9,207 nt of DNA, from positions 1 to 9,207 of the forward strand of contig NZ_NPEF01000161.1 in NCBI RefSeq assembly GCF_002811955.1, read 5' to 3'. This document shows, piece after piece, positions 8,488 to 9,207 of this stretch (the first letter of the stretch is position 1; every line of letters begins with the position of its first letter). A program made the position numbers and the translations under genes. The notes under the pieces were generated by a model. That model was not told the origin of the DNA. It worked only from the letters and a program-made list of their open reading frames with translations, and did not search any database. Source of the stretch: Leptospira ellisii (GTDB lineage Bacteria > Spirochaetota > Leptospiria > Leptospirales > Leptospiraceae).

Positions 8488-8575
8488 CTCGCTTTCTCCG
8501 GCCGCGTCCCTGCGAAGCCGATCCGTAGAGACGCGAAGCACTGAGTTGCGCCGGGTCGCGCTCTCCGCTTCGGTC
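8488..8575. repeat. GC-rich palindromic block, possibly an extragenic repeat
   Basis: This block is far richer in G+C than the sequence on its right. It contains a nine-base stem (8503-8511 CGCGTCCCT with 8527-8535 AGAGACGCG, one G-T pair), a doubled GCGAAGC (8512-8518 and 8533-8539), and GCGC at 8549-8552 and 8558-8561. It separates the truncated glycine-rich fragment from the 13-base inverted repeat. It looks like a multi-copy intergenic element, but only one copy is in the window. Confidence 0.4.
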
Positions 8576-8632
8576 AAGTTATTGCATACTGCTTTTGGAA
8601 TATTCATTTTCCATAATACCAATAACTTGACC
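8572..8632. repeat. Perfect 13-base inverted repeat with an inner hairpin
   Basis: GGTCAAGTTATTG (8572-8584) and its exact reverse complement CAATAACTTGACC (8620-8632) flank 35 bases, within which TGGAA and TTCCA can pair to form an inner stem. On the minus strand the structure spans the 3' end of the cysteine-rich ORF, whose TAA lies inside one arm. No T run follows on either side. Confidence 0.7.
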
Positions 8633-8737
8633 ACGCATCGATCGCTCGCGGGGTTCTGTGCACATACACTGCACTTCCCCATTTTCATACCAGTCACAAC
8701 AGGATTTGCAACGTTCAGCGTAGGTCTTATTGCACAA
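8579..8737 (-). CDS. Small cysteine-rich ORF (52 residues), hypothetical
   Basis: From a TTG at 8737 the frame reads MCNKTYAERCKSCCDWYENG, then EVQCMCTEPRERSMRGQVIG and ends IMENEYSKSSMQ. It has six cysteines at 2, 10, 13, 14, 24 and 26, clustered as C-x7-C-x2-CC-x9-C-x-C, which could bind metal or form disulfides. Its composition (acidic, aromatic and cysteine residues mixed) looks like protein rather than noise, whereas the overlapping longer frame (8748-8311) is basic and arginine-rich like a shadow. The start is unclear: in this frame a TAA lies at 8743-8741, and an ATG at 8748 in the neighbouring frame reads MFKVC, so a one-base shift may have displaced the true start. I do not recognise a family. 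It may be a fragment of a larger gene; its stop lies inside a 13-base inverted repeat. Confidence 0.35.
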   Translation of the reverse strand: MCNKTYAERCKSCCDWYENGEVQCMCTEPRERSMRGQVIGIMENEYSKSSMQ

Positions 8738-8784
8738 ACTTTAAACATGCTTCAATGATCCTTTGCGGCTTGTGTTAACCGTTT

Positions 8785-8814
8785 TTCGAGAGTCCGGATT
8801 TCCGGACTTTCGAA
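8785..8814. terminator. Strong hairpin left of the IS end, terminator or palindromic element
   Basis: TTCGA, G, AGTCCGGA, loop TT, TCCGGACT, T, TCGAA: an interrupted 14-pair stem with one G-T pair. Four T precede it (8782-8785 shares one with the stem), and TTT follows at 8815. It lies between the cysteine-rich ORF and the IS left end, 43 bases from the latter. No gene is seen that it would clearly terminate in either direction. Confidence 0.4.
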
Positions 8815-8953
8815 TTTGGGTTTCACGGAGAAGGTGCTTGGGGCGAAGGAAAAGTCTGTGTAGTGATAGTATTCGCCTGACAGTCGGGTAAAAATCAGTG
8901 GTCCCGATTTCTTCTGAAAGTAAAAATGATTTTACCACAAATTATTTAAACTC

Positions 8954-8958
8954 AGGAG
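8954..8958 (+). promoter_or_regulatory. Ribosome binding site of the transposase
   Basis: AGGAG six bases before the ATG at 8965; it supports this start. Confidence 0.7.
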
Positions 8959-8964
8959 AAACCG

Positions 8965-9207
8965 ATGACCACCAACACCAATGCAGTAGAAAAAGCAAAA
9001 AGAAGAAAGCTAAATTTGTTAGAGCTTGCGAATGAATTAGAAAATGTAAGCAAAGCCTGCAAAATCATGGGATATTCCCGTCAGCAGTTCTATGAGATAC
9101 GAAGAAACTTCCAAACCTACGGAGCGGAAGGGCTCTTAGATCGAATTCCAGGTGCAAACGGACCGCATCCCAACAGAGTCAGCGAAGAAATCGAGAAAGA
9201 AGTATTA
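8965..9207 (+). CDS. IS481-family transposase, N-terminal part (cut by the window end)
   Basis: The frame is open from ATG 8965 to the last base (81 codons, no stop). After a short polar start, RRKLNLLELANEL, ENVSKACKIMGYSRQQFYEI and YGAEGLLDRIPG form the helix-turn-helix DNA-binding region typical of IS481-type (and related IS3/helix-turn-helix group) transposases, with the conserved MGYSR at 35-39. The catalytic DDE domain would lie beyond the window, so integrity cannot be judged. The whole encoded region so far is uninterrupted, with a good ribosome binding site, which suggests a recent copy. It reads away from the cysteine-rich ORF. An IS3-type alternative is less likely because no overlapping two-frame arrangement is seen so far. 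Confidence 0.82.
   Translation, partial: MTTNTNAVEKAKRRKLNLLELANELENVSKACKIMGYSRQQFYEIRRNFQTYGAEGLLDRIPGANGPHPNRVSEEIEKEVL

Larger units (their letters stand above)
8857..9207 (+). mobile_element. Left part of an IS481-like insertion sequence, running off the window
   Basis: The proposed left end starts TGTGTAGTGATAGTATTCGC at 8857 and leads through about 108 bases to the transposase start. The boundary is inferred from the TG terminus typical of this family and from the shared 71-base stretch at 7786. The right end and target duplication lie outside the window, so the boundary is not proven. Confidence 0.6.

Noticed and set aside
8572..8632. Integron attC site
   Set aside because: The inverted repeat contains GTTA and TAAC, but the core-site consensus and their orientation do not fit, and no integrase is present.
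8311..8748. Minus-strand open frame of 145 codons beginning MFKVC
   Set aside because: It overlaps the glycine-rich fragment out of frame, is very rich in Arg, Cys and Ser, and crosses the palindromic block; only its first codons might belong to the cysteine-rich ORF.

Overview
The window looks like a chromosomal segment of a spirochaete, most likely a Leptospira species. The reasons are a spirochaete-like FliD (filament cap) of 639 residues, a membrane/PAS/SpoIIE-type phosphatase, several lipoproteins with loose lipoboxes, a DUF1554 lipoprotein (a family I know almost only from Leptospira), a fragment resembling the very large glycine-rich Leptospira proteins, and frequent TTG/GTG starts. 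The coding part appears GC-richer than I expect for many leptospires; the species is not determined.

Left part (1-6604), core-like. A plus-strand SpoIIE phosphatase (49-1602) enters from the left and may have lost its first membrane helices. Facing it on the minus strand is a YceK-type small lipoprotein gene (about 2008-1708) that appears broken by two small lesions. Next is a minus-strand pair: fliD (4911-2992) and, 18 bases downstream, an uncharacterised 318-residue mostly helical protein (2973-2017) that probably works with flagellar assembly. Diverging from fliD on the plus strand are a GlpF-type aquaglyceroporin (5046-5762) and an unrecognised lipoprotein (5837-6604).

Right part (6605-9207), accessory-like. 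An AT-rich gene-poor stretch of about 440 bases contains a tiny lipoprotein-signal-like ORF. Then comes the DUF1554 lipoprotein (7046-7783). Two bases after its stop codon lies a solitary end related to an insertion sequence. A minus-strand C-terminal fragment of a glycine-rich protein (8477-7911) follows, its 5' side running into a GC-rich palindromic block. Beyond it are a perfect 13-base inverted repeat, a 52-residue cysteine-rich minus-strand ORF, a strong hairpin, and the left end plus the first 81 codons of an IS481-like transposase cut by the window edge. This part reads as a site of repeated insertion and gene decay.

I do not see a complete, clearly new multi-gene system. The best leads are the fliD-linked unknown protein, the cysteine-rich small ORF with its inverted repeat, the paired IS ends, and the doubly damaged YceK lipoprotein.
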